Source: Pseudoramibacter alactolyticus ATCC 23263
Lineage (GTDB): Bacteria > Bacillota > Clostridia > Eubacteriales > Eubacteriaceae
Assembly: GCF_000185505.1 (NCBI RefSeq)
Contig: NZ_GL622359.1
Span: 369,782 to 433,781, forward strand
Direction: 5' to 3'
Length of the DNA: 64,000 nucleotides
How positions within the stretch are numbered: the first letter of the stretch is position 1; each line of letters opens with the position of its first letter. Below, one piece after another: positions 19,956 to 29,902 of the stretch. Both the position numbers and the translations under genes were made by a program. The notes under the pieces were generated by a model. That model was not told where the DNA came from and made no database searches. It was given only the letters and a program-made list of their open reading frames with translations.

Positions 19956-22127
19956 ATGGCAACAGAAGCGGTTAAGCGCAAAATAAGCGACGTGATTGCC
20001 TTGGTTAAGAAAAACGAACCAGACGCGGATACGTCCATGATCATGCGTGCCTTCCAGTTGGCCGATGAAGCGCACGAGGGCCAGAAAAGAAAATCTGGAG
20101 AAGAATACATCATCCATCCGGTGGCGGTGGCTTATATCTTGGCAGAGTACAAGATGGACACGGAAACCATTTGCGCGGCTTTGATGCACGATGTAATTGA
20201 GGATACCGATTATACTCACAAGCAAATTGCAACCATTTTTAACGCGCGAATTGCCGATTTGGTGGAGGGTGTCACCAAAATCGGGAAAATTGAATATCAG
20301 TCGAAGGAAGAAAGTCAGGCCGAGTATCTGCGCAAAATGGTCATGGCGATGTCGAGGGATATTCGTGTCATCCTCATTAAATTGGTGGATCGCCTGCACA
20401 ACATGCGCACCCTCGAATACATGAATCCGGCGAAACAGCAGGAAAAAGCGCGGGAAACCTTGGATATTTATGCTCCGATTGCCAACCGTTTGGGGATTCA
20501 AGCCATTAAAGGTGAGCTTGAGGATTTATCGTTAAAATATCTCGATCCGGAAGGTTATTACGATCTGGTTAAAAAGGTCAAAGCGCGTAAACAAGTTCGG
20601 GAAGAATATGTCGATCAGGTGATTGTCATCCTCAAGGCAAAGATTGACGAGACGGGCATCCCCTGCAAAATTTATGGCCGTTCGAAGCATTTTTATTCGA
20701 TTTATCGCAAGATGAAGGCTCAGCATCGCCAGTTTGACGAAATTTACGACTTGATCGCCGTGCGGGTGATTGTGGATTCTATTAAGGATTGTTATGGCGT
20801 GTTGGGGCTGGTCCATACGGAATGGAAGCCGATTCCCGGGCGTTTCAAAGATTATATCGCGATGCCCAAGCCCAATATGTATCAGTCGATTCATACGACG
20901 GTGATTGGCCCCAACGGCGATCCTTTCGAGGTGCAGATCCGGACGAAAGAGATGCACCGGGTTGCAGAATATGGGATCGCCGCGCATTGGAAATATAAAG
21001 AAGGCAAAACCGGCGAAAAAAACGCGCATTATGAAAAACGTATCGCCTGGATTCGCCAGATTATGGAATGGCAGCAGGAGCTGGATAACGCCGGCGATTT
21101 GCTCGAGACGATTAAAGTTGATCTGTTAAACGAAGAAGTTTATGTATTCTCGCCCAAAGGACAGGTGTTTGAACTGCCGATGGGCTCCTGTCCGCTGGAT
21201 TTTGCCTATCGCATTCACTCGGACATCGGCGATACCTGTGTGGGGGCGCGGGTTAACGGGAAAATCGTTCCGTTGAATTACACCCTTAACAATGGGGACA
21301 TCGTCGAAGTGATGACCTCTAAGCACAGCAACGGTCCCAGCCGCGATTGGCTGAGTTTTGTGAAAAGCGCTCATGCGCGCAATAAAATCCGTCAATATTT
21401 CAAACGGGAAGAAAAAGAAGAAAATATTGCAAAGGGTCGGCTTGCGCTGGAGAACGAACTCAAGCGGCGAGGGCTGCAGCATTCCAAGTTGGGCCATCAG
21501 CACGAGCTGGAGGTACTCAGCGAAAAGCTCAATTACAAAACGGTGGATGATCTTTATGCGGCCATTGGCTATAACGGCATCAAACTCGGAACAGTTTTCA
21601 CCAAGATGAGCCTGATATTTCCGGAAGTCTTCAAGGCGGATCCGGAGGAAGTGGTCATCAAGAAAAAATCAGATGACACCAAGAAGAATTCCAATATCAT
21701 CGTGGCCGGCCTGCGCGATATCGAGGTGCATTTTGCCAAATGCTGCAGCCCGGTTCCCGGGGATAAAATCATCGGCTACATTACCCAGAACCGCGGTATC
21801 TCTGTTCATCGGACAGATTGCAAAAACGTGCTCAACATTGTGGACACCGATAAAATCGTCGAGGTCGAATGGAATAAATTCGGCGTGGCCGGCGATTTTA
21901 CAGCCGAAATCAACATCAAGGCAGATGAAGACCCGCATGTGCTGATTGAGATCAACAAAGTTTTTATTGAAATGAACATTCCCCTCAACGCGCTGACTGC
22001 GCGCAATGAAAAAGGCAAGTTTAATTATTTTGAGGCCGTTTTCGAAGTAAAATCGCGGCGTGAATTGAATTTGCTGATGAAGAACATCGGAAAGCTGTCC
22101 AAGGTGCTTTCCGTGAAGCGGGTGTAG
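19956..22127 (+). CDS. relA: Bifunctional (p)ppGpp synthetase/hydrolase (RelA/SpoT homologue)
   Basis: A 723-residue stringent-response enzyme. The N-terminal HD hydrolase domain has HPVAVAYIL and [10 protein letters not shown]; the synthetase domain follows (about residues 240-350, with [10 protein letters not shown] and YQSIHTTV), then TGS ([12 protein letters not shown]), the helical/zinc-finger region with [11 protein letters not shown], and a C-terminal ACT domain. The intact HD motif argues for both activities. GAGAAGGAGG precedes the ATG. dtd starts 2 nt after the stop. Confidence 0.96.
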   Translation: MATEAVKRKISDVIALVKKNEPDADTSMIMRAFQLADEAHEGQKRKSGEEYIIHPVAVAYILAEYKMDTETICAALMHDVIEDTDYTHKQIATIFNARIADLVEGVTKIGKIEYQSKEESQAEYLRKMVMAMSRDIRVILIKLVDRLHNMRTLEYMNPAKQQEKARETLDIYAPIANRLGIQAIKGELEDLSLKYLDPEGYYDLVKKVKARKQVREEYVDQVIVILKAKIDETGIPCKIYGRSKHFYSIYRKMKAQHRQFDEIYDLIAVRVIVDSIKDCYGVLGLVHTEWKPIPGRFKDYIAMPKPNMYQSIHTTVIGPNGDPFEVQIRTKEMHRVAEYGIAAHWKYKEGKTGEKNAHYEKRIAWIRQIMEWQQELDNAGDLLETIKVDLLNEEVYVFSPKGQVFELPMGSCPLDFAYRIHSDIGDTCVGARVNGKIVPLNYTLNNGDIVEVMTSKHSNGPSRDWLSFVKSAHARNKIRQYFKREEKEENIAKGRLALENELKRRGLQHSKLGHQHELEVLSEKLNYKTVDDLYAAIGYNGIKLGTVFTKMSLIFPEVFKADPEEVVIKKKSDDTKKNSNIIVAGLRDIEVHFAKCCSPVPGDKIIGYITQNRGISVHRTDCKNVLNIVDTDKIVEVEWNKFGVAGDFTAEINIKADEDPHVLIEINKVFIEMNIPLNALTARNEKGKFNYFEAVFEVKSRRELNLLMKNIGKLSKVLSVKRV

Positions 22128-22129
22128 CG

Positions 22130-22582
22130 ATGCGCGCGGTGGTGCAACGGGTGAGTCGCTCTTCTGTTTTGGTCGATGGTCAAGTGATTGGCGCCATTGG
22201 GCTGGGGATCAATTTGCTGCTGGGCATTGAGGCAAACGATACCGAGGCGGACATGCGCTATATCATCGATAAGACCGTTCATCTGCGGATTTTCGAAGAT
22301 GAAGCGGGCAAGATGAACCGATCGCTTTTGGATGTGGACGGCGAGCTTTTGGTGGTGTCCCAGTTTACTTTATACGGCGATTGCCGAAAGGGACGGCGTC
22401 CCAGTTTTATGCGCAGCGGACCGGTGGCTGCAGCGAAAGAAAAGTATGAACAGTTTGCAGCGCTGGTGCAGGAAGCGGGAGTGCGCAAAGTCGCGTTTGG
22501 CGAGTTTCAGGCCGAGATGCAGGTGCTCATCCAGAATGACGGACCGGTCACTTTGCTTTTAGACAGCCAGAAAACATTTTAG
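22130..22582 (+). CDS. dtd: D-aminoacyl-tRNA deacylase
   Basis: A 150-residue proofreading enzyme that frees tRNA from D-amino acids. The family motifs [17 protein letters not shown] and [11 protein letters not shown] (Gly-cisPro site) are present. It follows relA with a 2-nt gap, so it is probably translated by coupling. Confidence 0.96.
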   Translation: MRAVVQRVSRSSVLVDGQVIGAIGLGINLLLGIEANDTEADMRYIIDKTVHLRIFEDEAGKMNRSLLDVDGELLVVSQFTLYGDCRKGRRPSFMRSGPVAAAKEKYEQFAALVQEAGVRKVAFGEFQAEMQVLIQNDGPVTLLLDSQKTF

Positions 22583-22605
22583 GATATCCGGTGAAGGAGG
22601 AAGGC

Positions 22606-23226
22606 TTGGAAATTCAAAAATACATGGTGGGGCCGCTTATGGCCAATTGTTATATCGCTTGGTCGCAAGAGGATGGTCAGGGCGTGATCATCGATCCGGG
22701 CGGATGGCGTCCGGAGATTGCGCAGTTCATCACAGATCAGGCTATCAGTATCAAAGCGATTCTGCTGACCCACGGCCATTTTGATCATATCGGCGGATTG
22801 AATGAGGCGCGGGCCTTGACCGGTGCTCCGGTTTATATTCACGCAGACGACGCGGACTGTCTGAATTCGCCTGGGAAAAATATTGCGGCGCTGATGGGCA
22901 TGACGGCGCGTTTTGATCCGGCGGAGGGTTTGCTGCGCGACGGTGACGATATCGTGATCGGCGATCATCTAAAGTTCAAGGTGATTCACACGCCGGGGCA
23001 CACGCCGGGGGGCGTTTGTTTTTTAAGCGATGACGTGATTTTCACCGGCGACAGTTTGTTTTGCGCGTCGATCGGGCGAACGGATTTTCCCGGCGGCTCC
23101 TATCCCCAGCTGATTGCGTCGGTTAAAAAACTCATGACTTTGGACGAGGCGTTAACGGTGTTGCCGGGTCATGGCGAAAATACCACCATCGGTTTTGAAC
23201 GAACGCACAATCCATTTATTCAGTAA
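22606..23226 (+). CDS. Metallo-beta-lactamase-fold hydrolase (glyoxalase II-like, YqgX type)
   Basis: A 206-residue zinc hydrolase with THGHFDHIGG, HTPGHTPGG, the bridging Asp in FTGDSLF, and a final His in LPGHGE. The compact length fits the YqgX/GloB2-like group, whose thioester substrates are often undefined. I choose the TTG at 22606 because AAGGAGG lies just upstream and overlaps the GTG start at 22591. It is the fourth gene of the apt-relA-dtd cluster. Confidence 0.88.
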   Translation: MEIQKYMVGPLMANCYIAWSQEDGQGVIIDPGGWRPEIAQFITDQAISIKAILLTHGHFDHIGGLNEARALTGAPVYIHADDADCLNSPGKNIAALMGMTARFDPAEGLLRDGDDIVIGDHLKFKVIHTPGHTPGGVCFLSDDVIFTGDSLFCASIGRTDFPGGSYPQLIASVKKLMTLDEALTVLPGHGENTTIGFERTHNPFIQ

Positions 23227-23246
23227 AAGCATTTAAATGTGCATTT

Positions 23247-23268
23247 GGCGGCCTCGGGCCGCCTTTGT
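23247..23268 (+). terminator. Probable terminator before hemZ
   Basis: GGCGGCC / GGCCGCC stem with a TCG loop and a short TTTGTT tail; a weaker terminator than others here. Confidence 0.55.
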
Positions 23269-23347
23269 TATTGCTAAGAAATGAAACGGGAAAAGAAACG
23301 GGAAGGTTCAAGCGGACGCAAATGTGGGCATGAACAGGTGTATAAAA

Positions 23348-24868
23348 ATGGGATTTCATATGAATAAAAGAAGAACACAAGCAAAAGAAACGACGTCTGC
23401 GGACTTGTCCCGTGTGAAGACAATCGGCCTGATCATGCCGGACTACGCGCCGTGGCGCACGGCGGCCCGGGAATTGCTGATGGCCTATTTGCCAAATGGC
23501 GATATTCAATTCGATGGCGAAGCAGACGCCATTATCCGAGTGGTTGATGCACCGGAAGGTCTGACCATCGAGGCGGAGATTTTTGACCAGCCCTTTAGCG
23601 AATGCACCTTTGAAGTGAAAGCCGACGAGACGCCGGACTCGGAGCGGTTCAAGACGTTCTTCTATCATTTTCTGAAAGACCTTTTTAATCGGCCCCTGGC
23701 GTGGGGAAGCCTCACCGGCATTAAACCGGTTAAAATTGCCCATCATTATATGGCGGGCGAGGGGCTCACTCGACGGCAAGCCATGGATAAGATGATGCGG
23801 ATTTACGATGTCAGTGCGGAAAAAGCTGCGCTGGCGGCGGGAATTGCCCGTCGAGAAATGCCCATCGTCTATCCGCTGGATGATCATCTCGTGTCTGTTT
23901 ACGTGGGGATTCCCATCTGTCCGGCCAAGTGCAGTTATTGTTCGTTTGTTTCCACCATTGCGGATAAAAAAGGCGTGCTCTGCGCGGATTATCTGCAAGG
24001 GCTCATCTCGGAGATCCGGCAGATGGGAGCCTGGATGATCAAGCGGCAACTGCGCGTCGACACGCTTTATATCGGCGGTGGAACGCCATCGGTATTGTCG
24101 GTCAGACAAATCGAGCGATTGCTTGCGGCGCTGAAGGAAAGCCGTTTGGTTCATTCGAAGCTGCGGGAATTTACCTTTGAAGCGGGGCGTCCGGAGACCA
24201 CAACGCCGGAAAAACTGGCGGTGCTCAAAGCCTTCGGGGTTGATCGCCTTTGCCTGAATCCGCAGAGTATGAATAACGAGACCCTGGCAGCCGTCGGGCG
24301 CTTTCACACCGCGGCGGATATCGAGCGGGTGTATCGTCAGATTCGCGGCGTCGGCTTTGGCTGCGTCAATATGGATTTAATCGCAGGCTTAAATCAGGAA
24401 ACGCCAGCGCAGTTTTTGACCTCTCTGGATCGGGTCGTGGCGATGCGCCCGGAGAATTTGACAGTGCACAGCCTGGCCATTAAAAAGGGCTCGCGCATGA
24501 AGGCGGCCGGTGGTCATCGCTATACGCAGCTTTATGATGCAGCGTTTTACGATCAGGTTCATCAAAAGCTTGCCGTGGCGGGTTATGAGCCCTATTATAT
24601 GTACCGGCAGAAATACGCCCAGGGCAATGGTGAAAACATTGGCTATTGCCTGACGGGGCATCCGGGGATTTACAACACGCTGATGATGGCGGAAAAGCAG
24701 ACGATTATCGGGATCGGCGCCGGATCCTCCGGAAAGGTTTATCATGCGCAGACGGATCGCTTTAATAAGGTCTTTACTGTTAAGGATATCCGCACCTATA
24801 ATCAGCGGGGTCAGCAGGTGATCGATCAGAAACGCACCCATTATCAGAATCTCATCAATCAGAAATGA
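23348..24868 (+). CDS. hemZ: Coproporphyrinogen dehydrogenase-like radical SAM protein HemZ
   Basis: A radical SAM enzyme of about 506 residues. The cluster motif CPAKCSYCSFV lies about 190 residues in, after a HemZ-type N-terminal domain, and GGGTPSVLS follows. Best-studied relatives oxidise coproporphyrinogen III in heme synthesis; the Clostridial HemZ group is poorly tested and may act on other substrates. No other heme gene is nearby. The start is uncertain: GTG 23324, ATG 23330, ATG 23348 (AGGTG 7 nt upstream, chosen) and ATG 23360 are all in frame. Confidence 0.85.
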   Translation: MGFHMNKRRTQAKETTSADLSRVKTIGLIMPDYAPWRTAARELLMAYLPNGDIQFDGEADAIIRVVDAPEGLTIEAEIFDQPFSECTFEVKADETPDSERFKTFFYHFLKDLFNRPLAWGSLTGIKPVKIAHHYMAGEGLTRRQAMDKMMRIYDVSAEKAALAAGIARREMPIVYPLDDHLVSVYVGIPICPAKCSYCSFVSTIADKKGVLCADYLQGLISEIRQMGAWMIKRQLRVDTLYIGGGTPSVLSVRQIERLLAALKESRLVHSKLREFTFEAGRPETTTPEKLAVLKAFGVDRLCLNPQSMNNETLAAVGRFHTAADIERVYRQIRGVGFGCVNMDLIAGLNQETPAQFLTSLDRVVAMRPENLTVHSLAIKKGSRMKAAGGHRYTQLYDAAFYDQVHQKLAVAGYEPYYMYRQKYAQGNGENIGYCLTGHPGIYNTLMMAEKQTIIGIGAGSSGKVYHAQTDRFNKVFTVKDIRTYNQRGQQVIDQKRTHYQNLINQK

Positions 24869-24902
24869 GCGGGAACTTATGGCGGAATCAGGCGGTTAAA
24901 CC

Positions 24903-24931
24903 TTGACGCCATAGGGCCTAAAGCATATAAT
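24903..24931 (+). promoter_or_regulatory. Promoter of aspS
   Basis: TTGACG (24903-24908), 17-nt spacer and TATAAT (24926-24931). The 55-nt leader holds a small GC-rich hairpin (GCCGCC / GGGCAGC) of unknown meaning. Confidence 0.8.
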
Positions 24932-24992
24932 AAAAAAACGTGAAATTGGCCGCCTTTGGGCAGCTTTTAATAGAAGCAGGAGGAATTTGGAT

Positions 24993-26774
24993 ATGATGGA
25001 AACCCATTTTAGATCCGCCGTGTGCGGGGATATTGATGCGAATAAAAACGGTCAGGCCGTCAAACTCGCGGGCTGGGCAGACAGCCGCCGCGACCTTGGT
25101 GGGGTGATTTTCGTCGATCTGCGCGATCGTTCGGGCATCGTTCAGCTGGTGATCAACGAAGAAGACGCCGGCGCGGATTTTGCCATTGCCGAAAAAGTCC
25201 GCAGCGAATATGTTTTAAATATCGAAGGCACGGTGCGCAAGCGCGAGGCCGAAAATGTCAACCCGAAGATGGCCACGGGGCAGATGGAGGTGCTTGTTTC
25301 AAGGCTGACTATTTTGGACACCTCAGCTACGCCGCCGATTTATGTCGAGGATGACGATAAATCGGGAGAAAATGTACGCCTGAAATACCGTTATCTGGAT
25401 TTGCGCAAGCCCAAGAATCAGAAAATTCTAATGACGCGCGCCCGGGCGGCCAGCATTGTGCGGGATTATTTGAATCACGAGGGGTTCTGTGAAATTGAGA
25501 CGCCGATTCTGGGGAAAACCACACCGGAGGGGGCCAGGGATTTCTTGGTGCCATCTCGCGTACAGAAGGGGAATTTCTTTGGTTTGCCCCAGAGTCCGCA
25601 GCTTTTCAAGCAGATTTTGATGATTTCCGGCATGGACCGTTATTATCAGATCGCGAAATGCTTTCGGGATGAAGATCTGCGTCAGGATCGCCAGCCGGAA
25701 TTCACCCAGATCGATATGGAAATGTCTTTTGTGACCAAGGACGACATCATGCCGATTATGGAGGGGATGATCGCGCAGGTCTTTAAAGAAATCCGGGGCG
25801 TCGAATTGGAGCGGCCTTTCCCGCGCATGACCTGGCAGGAAGCCATGGATCGTTTCGGCTCCGATAAGCCGGATATGCGCTTTGGTATGGAACTGCACAA
25901 TCTGTCGGATATTTTAAAGGATTCAGATTTCAAGGTGTTTTCCGACGCGATTCAGCGCGGCGGTTCGGTTCGGGCTGTCATTGCCAAGGATGCCCAGGGC
26001 AAACTTTCCAAAAAGACCCTGAAAAATCTGGAAAAATTCGCCAAGATCTATAAAGCCAAGGGACTAGCCTGGATCGATGTGAAAGACGAAGGCCAGAAAT
26101 CACCGATCCTTAAATTCATTTCCGAGGAAGAAAAAGAAGCGATTTACAAAGAAATGGGCGCCGAAAACGGCGATTATATCTTTATGGTGGCCGATACCGA
26201 TCAGATCGTGTGCACCGCATTGGGCCAGCTGCGTTTAGAACTGGCCAAGCGTCTTGGATTCGACCTGTCGGATCAGTTTAAATTCCTCTGGGTGATTGAT
26301 TTCCCGCTGCTTGAATACGATGCCGAACAAGGCCGCTATGTGGCAGTGCACCATCCTTTCACGGCGCCGCTGGATGAAGATATTCCGCTGCTCGATACCG
26401 CGCCGGAAAAGGTACGCTCCGATGCTTACGATATGGTTGTCAATGGTGTTGAACTGGGAGGCGGCTCTATCCGTATCCACAACGGCGACATTCAGGACAA
26501 AATGTTTAAGGCGCTCAATCTGAACGAGGAAACCGTTCAGACGCAGTTTGGTTTTTTGATGGAAGCGCTGAAATACGGGACGCCGCCGCACGGTGGGCTG
26601 GCCTTCGGTTTTGATCGGCTGATCATGATGCTGCTTGATTTGGATAATATCCGCGACGTCATCGCTTTCCCGAAAACGCAGAACCATTCGGATCTGATGA
26701 CGGAAGCACCGGCGCAGGCCAGTCTTGACCAGCTCATCGATTTAGGCATCAGCGTCGATGACGATATTGTCTAA
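24993..26774 (+). CDS. aspS: Aspartyl-tRNA synthetase
   Basis: A 593-residue class II synthetase of the bacterial type. The N-terminal OB domain (GWADSRRDLGGVIFVDLRD) binds the anticodon; motif 2 is CFRDEDLRQDRQPEFTQ; a GAD insertion sits mid-protein; motif 3 is HGGLAFGFDRL. Length matches bacterial AspRS. AGGAGG lies 9 nt before the ATG at 24993; another ATG follows immediately. Confidence 0.96.
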   Translation: MMETHFRSAVCGDIDANKNGQAVKLAGWADSRRDLGGVIFVDLRDRSGIVQLVINEEDAGADFAIAEKVRSEYVLNIEGTVRKREAENVNPKMATGQMEVLVSRLTILDTSATPPIYVEDDDKSGENVRLKYRYLDLRKPKNQKILMTRARAASIVRDYLNHEGFCEIETPILGKTTPEGARDFLVPSRVQKGNFFGLPQSPQLFKQILMISGMDRYYQIAKCFRDEDLRQDRQPEFTQIDMEMSFVTKDDIMPIMEGMIAQVFKEIRGVELERPFPRMTWQEAMDRFGSDKPDMRFGMELHNLSDILKDSDFKVFSDAIQRGGSVRAVIAKDAQGKLSKKTLKNLEKFAKIYKAKGLAWIDVKDEGQKSPILKFISEEEKEAIYKEMGAENGDYIFMVADTDQIVCTALGQLRLELAKRLGFDLSDQFKFLWVIDFPLLEYDAEQGRYVAVHHPFTAPLDEDIPLLDTAPEKVRSDAYDMVVNGVELGGGSIRIHNGDIQDKMFKALNLNEETVQTQFGFLMEALKYGTPPHGGLAFGFDRLIMMLLDLDNIRDVIAFPKTQNHSDLMTEAPAQASLDQLIDLGISVDDDIV

Positions 26775-26795
26775 AACAGAATGCGACCTCAAGGC

Positions 26796-26830
26796 AGAAC
26801 TCCTGAATCAAACGCGGGAGTTCTTGTTTT
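26796..26830 (+). terminator. Terminator after aspS
   Basis: AGAACTCC / GGAGTTCT stem with a 13-nt loop and TTGTTTT tail, upstream of the RseC-like gene. Confidence 0.75.
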
Positions 26831-26852
26831 AAGCAGAAATGGAGGTTTAAAA

Positions 26853-27326
26853 ATGATTGAATACGGAACAGTCCAGAGAGTCAAAGGGGACCATGCTAAA
26901 GTCGTGATTCGGCGGCACGAAATGTGCGCCAACTGCCAGGCATGCGAAATGGCGACGTCCAATAAGACGATGACAGCTCAGGCGAAAAACAAAGCGCAGG
27001 CGAAAGTCGGTGATGATGTGGCTGTCGAGATGGAATTGGCGAGCTTGATGAAGGCGAGCGGTATTGCCTATGGGGTGCCACTCGTTGGTTTTTTTGTCGG
27101 TGTCTTTTTGGGGTATTATGCTTTGGCGCCGAGGCTCGGCTGGAATCCGCCGCTGGCAGGTTTGGGGTTTGGCCTTCTGTTAACCTTTGGGGTTTACGGT
27201 GTGATTAAATGGCTGGATTGGCAGGGATCGTTTGGCCGCGGAGAATACGAACCGGTGGTGACAGCTGTGCTCAATTCGGAAAACAATCCTTTAAAGCAAG
27301 GACCGGCACCCGTTAAGGAACGATGA
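26853..27326 (+). CDS. RseC/MucC-family membrane protein (SoxR-reducing system type)
   Basis: A 157-residue protein with an N-terminal domain holding HEMCANCQAC, where Cys residues may bind an Fe-S cluster, and two central membrane helices (GVPLVGFFVGVFLGYYAL and the LGFGLLLTFGVYGVI stretch). The family is linked with Rnf complexes in SoxR reduction and with envelope stress in Proteobacteria; in Clostridia the role is unclear, and no rnf gene is in this window. GGAGG precedes the ATG at 26853. The next gene starts 2 nt after the stop. Confidence 0.82.
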   Translation: MIEYGTVQRVKGDHAKVVIRRHEMCANCQACEMATSNKTMTAQAKNKAQAKVGDDVAVEMELASLMKASGIAYGVPLVGFFVGVFLGYYALAPRLGWNPPLAGLGFGLLLTFGVYGVIKWLDWQGSFGRGEYEPVVTAVLNSENNPLKQGPAPVKER

Positions 27327-27327
27327 T

Positions 27328-28029
27328 ATGTGCTGTGTCTTTTTTGATGTTGACGATACCATTTACGATCAATTTTCGCCCTTCAGGTCGGCTTTCAAAG
27401 GCGTCTTCGGCCATCGTTTCGATGCGCTGAATCTGGAACGGCTTTTTGTTTGCAGCCGGGCTCGCAGCGACGAGGTCTTCGAGATGGTGGCGTGCGGGGA
27501 ATTGACGGAATCGGAAATGTATGCCTACCGCATCTGCAAGGCTTTTGAAGACTGCGGCGCTTTCCTGTCCCAAGAAGATGGTTTGGCTTTTCAGGAAGTT
27601 TACGCCACGGAGCAACAGAAGATCAAATTGCTTCCGGACATGGTGTGCATTTTCGATCATTTGCAGGCAAAAGGCGTGCCGATGGGAATTATTACCAATG
27701 GACCTGAAGCCCACCAGATGCGCAAAGTGCAGACGCTGGGCCTTAAAAAATGGATTGCGTCGGAGCATTTTCTGATTTCCAGTGAGGTGGGCGCCGCCAA
27801 GCCGGCCACCGCTATTTTTAGAGAGGCAGAACGGCGATTGGATGTGCCGCCGAAGGCTTGCACCTATATCGGCGATGCCTATGCCATTGATGTGGTGGGA
27901 GCGAAGTGCGCAGGCTGGCGTGCCATTTGGCTGAATCGTCGGGAGAATACGATCCCGGAAGACGCGGTGTATTTTCCGGATTACGAGGTGAAAAACGAAA
28001 GTGCATTGGCGCAGCTGCTTTTAAAATAA
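27328..28029 (+). CDS. HAD-superfamily hydrolase (subfamily IA)
   Basis: A 233-residue phosphatase-like protein. Motif I is FDVDDTIYD (nucleophile Asp and general acid Asp), motif II GIITNGP, motif III the Lys in AAKPATAIF, and motif IV GDAYAIDVVGA. The helical cap after motif I fits pyrimidine nucleotidase/phosphoglycolate phosphatase-like enzymes; the substrate cannot be told. It is likely co-translated with the RseC-like gene. Confidence 0.88.
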   Translation: MCCVFFDVDDTIYDQFSPFRSAFKGVFGHRFDALNLERLFVCSRARSDEVFEMVACGELTESEMYAYRICKAFEDCGAFLSQEDGLAFQEVYATEQQKIKLLPDMVCIFDHLQAKGVPMGIITNGPEAHQMRKVQTLGLKKWIASEHFLISSEVGAAKPATAIFREAERRLDVPPKACTYIGDAYAIDVVGAKCAGWRAIWLNRRENTIPEDAVYFPDYEVKNESALAQLLLK

Positions 28030-28046
28030 ACAATCAATCGGCATAT

Positions 28047-28078
28047 AAAAAGGCAATCTCATTGGAGATTGCCTTTTT
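28047..28078 (+). terminator. Bidirectional terminator between the HAD gene and hcp
   Basis: AAAGGCAATCTC / GAGATTGCCTTT stem with ATTG loop, A-run on one side and T-run on the other, so it can end both converging transcripts. Confidence 0.88.
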
Positions 28079-28109
28079 GGCGTGTTGTTTGTTTATTTTA
28101 TAAGGAGGG

Positions 28110-29762
28110 TTAGGCTTCTTTGAAGAAAAGGTTCATATCATCTTCGACAGTGCCGATGCCGGCGATGCCGAAGTTTTCCACCAACACATTGACCACGTTG
28201 GGTGAAAGGAAAGCCGGCAGGGTGGGGCCGAGGTGAATATTTTTCACACCGAGAGAGAGCAGGGCGAGCAGTACAATCACGGCCTTCTGTTCGTACCAGG
28301 CGATATTGTAGGCAATGGGCAGATCATTGATGTCGTCCAAATTGAAAATTTCCTTGAGCTTCAGGGCGATGAGGGCTAAAGAATAAGAGTCGTTGCATTG
28401 GCCGGCGTCAAGCACGCGGGGAATGCCGCCGATATCGCCGAGGTTGAGCTTGTTGTAACGGTATTTGGCGCAGCCGGCGGTTAAAATCACGGCATCCTGC
28501 GGCAAGGCTTTGGCGAAATCTGTGTAGTAGCTGCGGCCCTTTTGGCGGCCATCGCAGCCAGCCATGACGACAAACTTTTTGATGGCACCGGATTGAACGG
28601 CTTCGACGATTTTATCAGCCAGGGAAAAAACCTGTTCGTGGGCAAAACCGCCGACAATGGCACCGCTTTCGATCTCGGTCGGCGCGGCGCATTTTTTCGC
28701 GTGTTCAATGATGGTTGAGAAGTCCTTGACTTCGCCCGGTTCGCCGGGAACATGGGGGCAGCCCGGGAATCCGGCAGCGCCGGTGGTGTAAAGGCGGTTT
28801 TTGTAGCTCGCTTTGGGCGGGACAATACAGTTGGTGGTCATCAGAATCGGCCCGTTGAATTTTTCAAATTCATCCTTCTGCTGCCACCAGGCGTTGCCGT
28901 AGTTGCCGGCAAAATGGTCGTACTTCTTAAATGCCGGATAATACTGGGCCGGCAGCATTTCAGAGTGGGTATAAACATCGATGCCGGTGCCGGCAGTCTG
29001 TTCAAGCAGCATTTCGAGGTCGCACAGGTCGTGGCCGGAAATCAGAATGCCCGGATTTTTGCGCACGCCGATATCCACGGTGGTGATTTCGGGATTGCCA
29101 TAGGCTTCGGTGTTGGCACGATCGAGCAGGGCCATGCCGTCGACGCCGTATTTGCCGGTTTCCAGGGTGAGAGCGACGAGGTCGTCAACACTCAAGCCGT
29201 CATCCAGCGTTTTGGCGAGTGCTTCCTGGATAAAGGCATCGACTTTGGCGTCGGTTTTGAGCAGAGCGTTGGCGTGTTTGCTGTAAGCCGAGAGCCCCTT
29301 GAGACCGTAGGTGATGAGTTCGCGCAGGCTTCGGATATCTTCATCCTTGGTGGCGAGGACGCCGACTCTTTCCGAGGCGGCTTTGGCTTCAAACTGATCG
29401 GCGGTTGCGTTCCAAGTGGCTGCGTCCGGAAGATCGACAGCCGCCTTGACCTGGGATCGCAAGGCTTCTTTAACGCGCAGGGTTTCTTCGATGCGGGCAA
29501 CGATGGCTTCTTTATCGAAGTTAGCATTGGTGATTGTGGTGAACAGGTTGACGGTTACCAGACGATCGACCGTTTCGCTGACAGGCTGGCCTTCGGCGCG
29601 CAGCTCGGTGGTGATGGCCGAAAGCCCTTTGGTGACGTAAATCAGCAGATCCTGCATGGCGGCGGCATCGGGTTTTTTGCCGCAGACTCCAGAGACGGTG
29701 CAGCCAGTGCAGCCGGCCGTTTCCTGACATTGGTAACAAAACATTTGATTCTGAGTGGACAT
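28110..29762 (-). CDS. hcp: Hydroxylamine reductase / hybrid-cluster protein
   Basis: A 550-residue cytoplasmic protein with an N-terminal C-x2-C-x8-C-x5-C motif (Cys9, 12, 21, 27) as in the [4Fe-4S] Hcp of strict anaerobes. Hybrid-cluster ligands are seen in the [32 protein letters not shown] and QCNDSYSLA segments. Hcp reduces hydroxylamine in vitro and is best supported as a nitric oxide reductase and nitrosative-stress protein. It needs an electron donor; no hcr lies beside it, but a ferredoxin gene does (31112). AAGGAGG precedes the ATG. A promoter with a centred palindrome lies upstream. Confidence 0.96.
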   Translation of the reverse strand: MSTQNQMFCYQCQETAGCTGCTVSGVCGKKPDAAAMQDLLIYVTKGLSAITTELRAEGQPVSETVDRLVTVNLFTTITNANFDKEAIVARIEETLRVKEALRSQVKAAVDLPDAATWNATADQFEAKAASERVGVLATKDEDIRSLRELITYGLKGLSAYSKHANALLKTDAKVDAFIQEALAKTLDDGLSVDDLVALTLETGKYGVDGMALLDRANTEAYGNPEITTVDIGVRKNPGILISGHDLCDLEMLLEQTAGTGIDVYTHSEMLPAQYYPAFKKYDHFAGNYGNAWWQQKDEFEKFNGPILMTTNCIVPPKASYKNRLYTTGAAGFPGCPHVPGEPGEVKDFSTIIEHAKKCAAPTEIESGAIVGGFAHEQVFSLADKIVEAVQSGAIKKFVVMAGCDGRQKGRSYYTDFAKALPQDAVILTAGCAKYRYNKLNLGDIGGIPRVLDAGQCNDSYSLALIALKLKEIFNLDDINDLPIAYNIAWYEQKAVIVLLALLSLGVKNIHLGPTLPAFLSPNVVNVLVENFGIAGIGTVEDDMNLFFKEA

Positions 29763-29799
29763 TCAATTTCCTCCTTGCGAGTGCATATGATTGATTTAA

Positions 29800-29812
29800 T
29801 GACTTTATTATA
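29800..29812 (-). promoter_or_regulatory. hcp promoter -10 region and predicted start
   Basis: On the - strand a perfect TATAAT (29807-29812) predicts a start at about 29800, 38 nt before the hcp ATG. There is no recognisable -35; the operator palindrome occupies that place, as expected for an activator-dependent promoter. Confidence 0.7.
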
Positions 29813-29834
29813 CGGACAGGAGGAAAAGAAAACT

Positions 29835-29848
29835 GTTGTTCTAACAAC
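29835..29848. promoter_or_regulatory. Shared operator palindrome between hcp and the DUF488 gene
   Basis: GTTGTTCTAACAAC is a palindrome except for its two central bases, and fits GTTG-N6-CAAC. Its centre (29841.5) is 32 nt from the centre of each divergent -10 box, placing it at a predicted -41.5 for both start sites, the standard class II Crp/Fnr activator position. The adjacent Crp/Fnr-family gene is the obvious candidate binder (inference). Confidence 0.65.
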
Positions 29849-29870
29849 GGAATAAAAAAATACAGATCGT

Positions 29871-29883
29871 TATGCTGTAACAA
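29871..29883 (+). promoter_or_regulatory. Promoter -10 region of the DUF488 gene
   Basis: TATGCT at 29871-29876 predicts a start near 29883, 20 nt upstream of the ATG with the ribosome site between. No -35 hexamer is evident. Confidence 0.55.
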
Positions 29884-29902
29884 AAGAATAAAGGAGGGGA
29901 AA

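Noticed and set aside
23216-24307. Open frame (363 codons) on the - strand opposite hemZ
   Set aside because: Antisense to the radical SAM gene with conserved motifs; translation is His/Arg-rich without domain signatures.
28752-29855. Long open frame (367 codons) on the + strand opposite hcp
   Set aside because: It is antisense to a clearly recognised hcp, has low-complexity Gly/Val/Phe-rich translation and no ribosome site; a shadow of codon bias.
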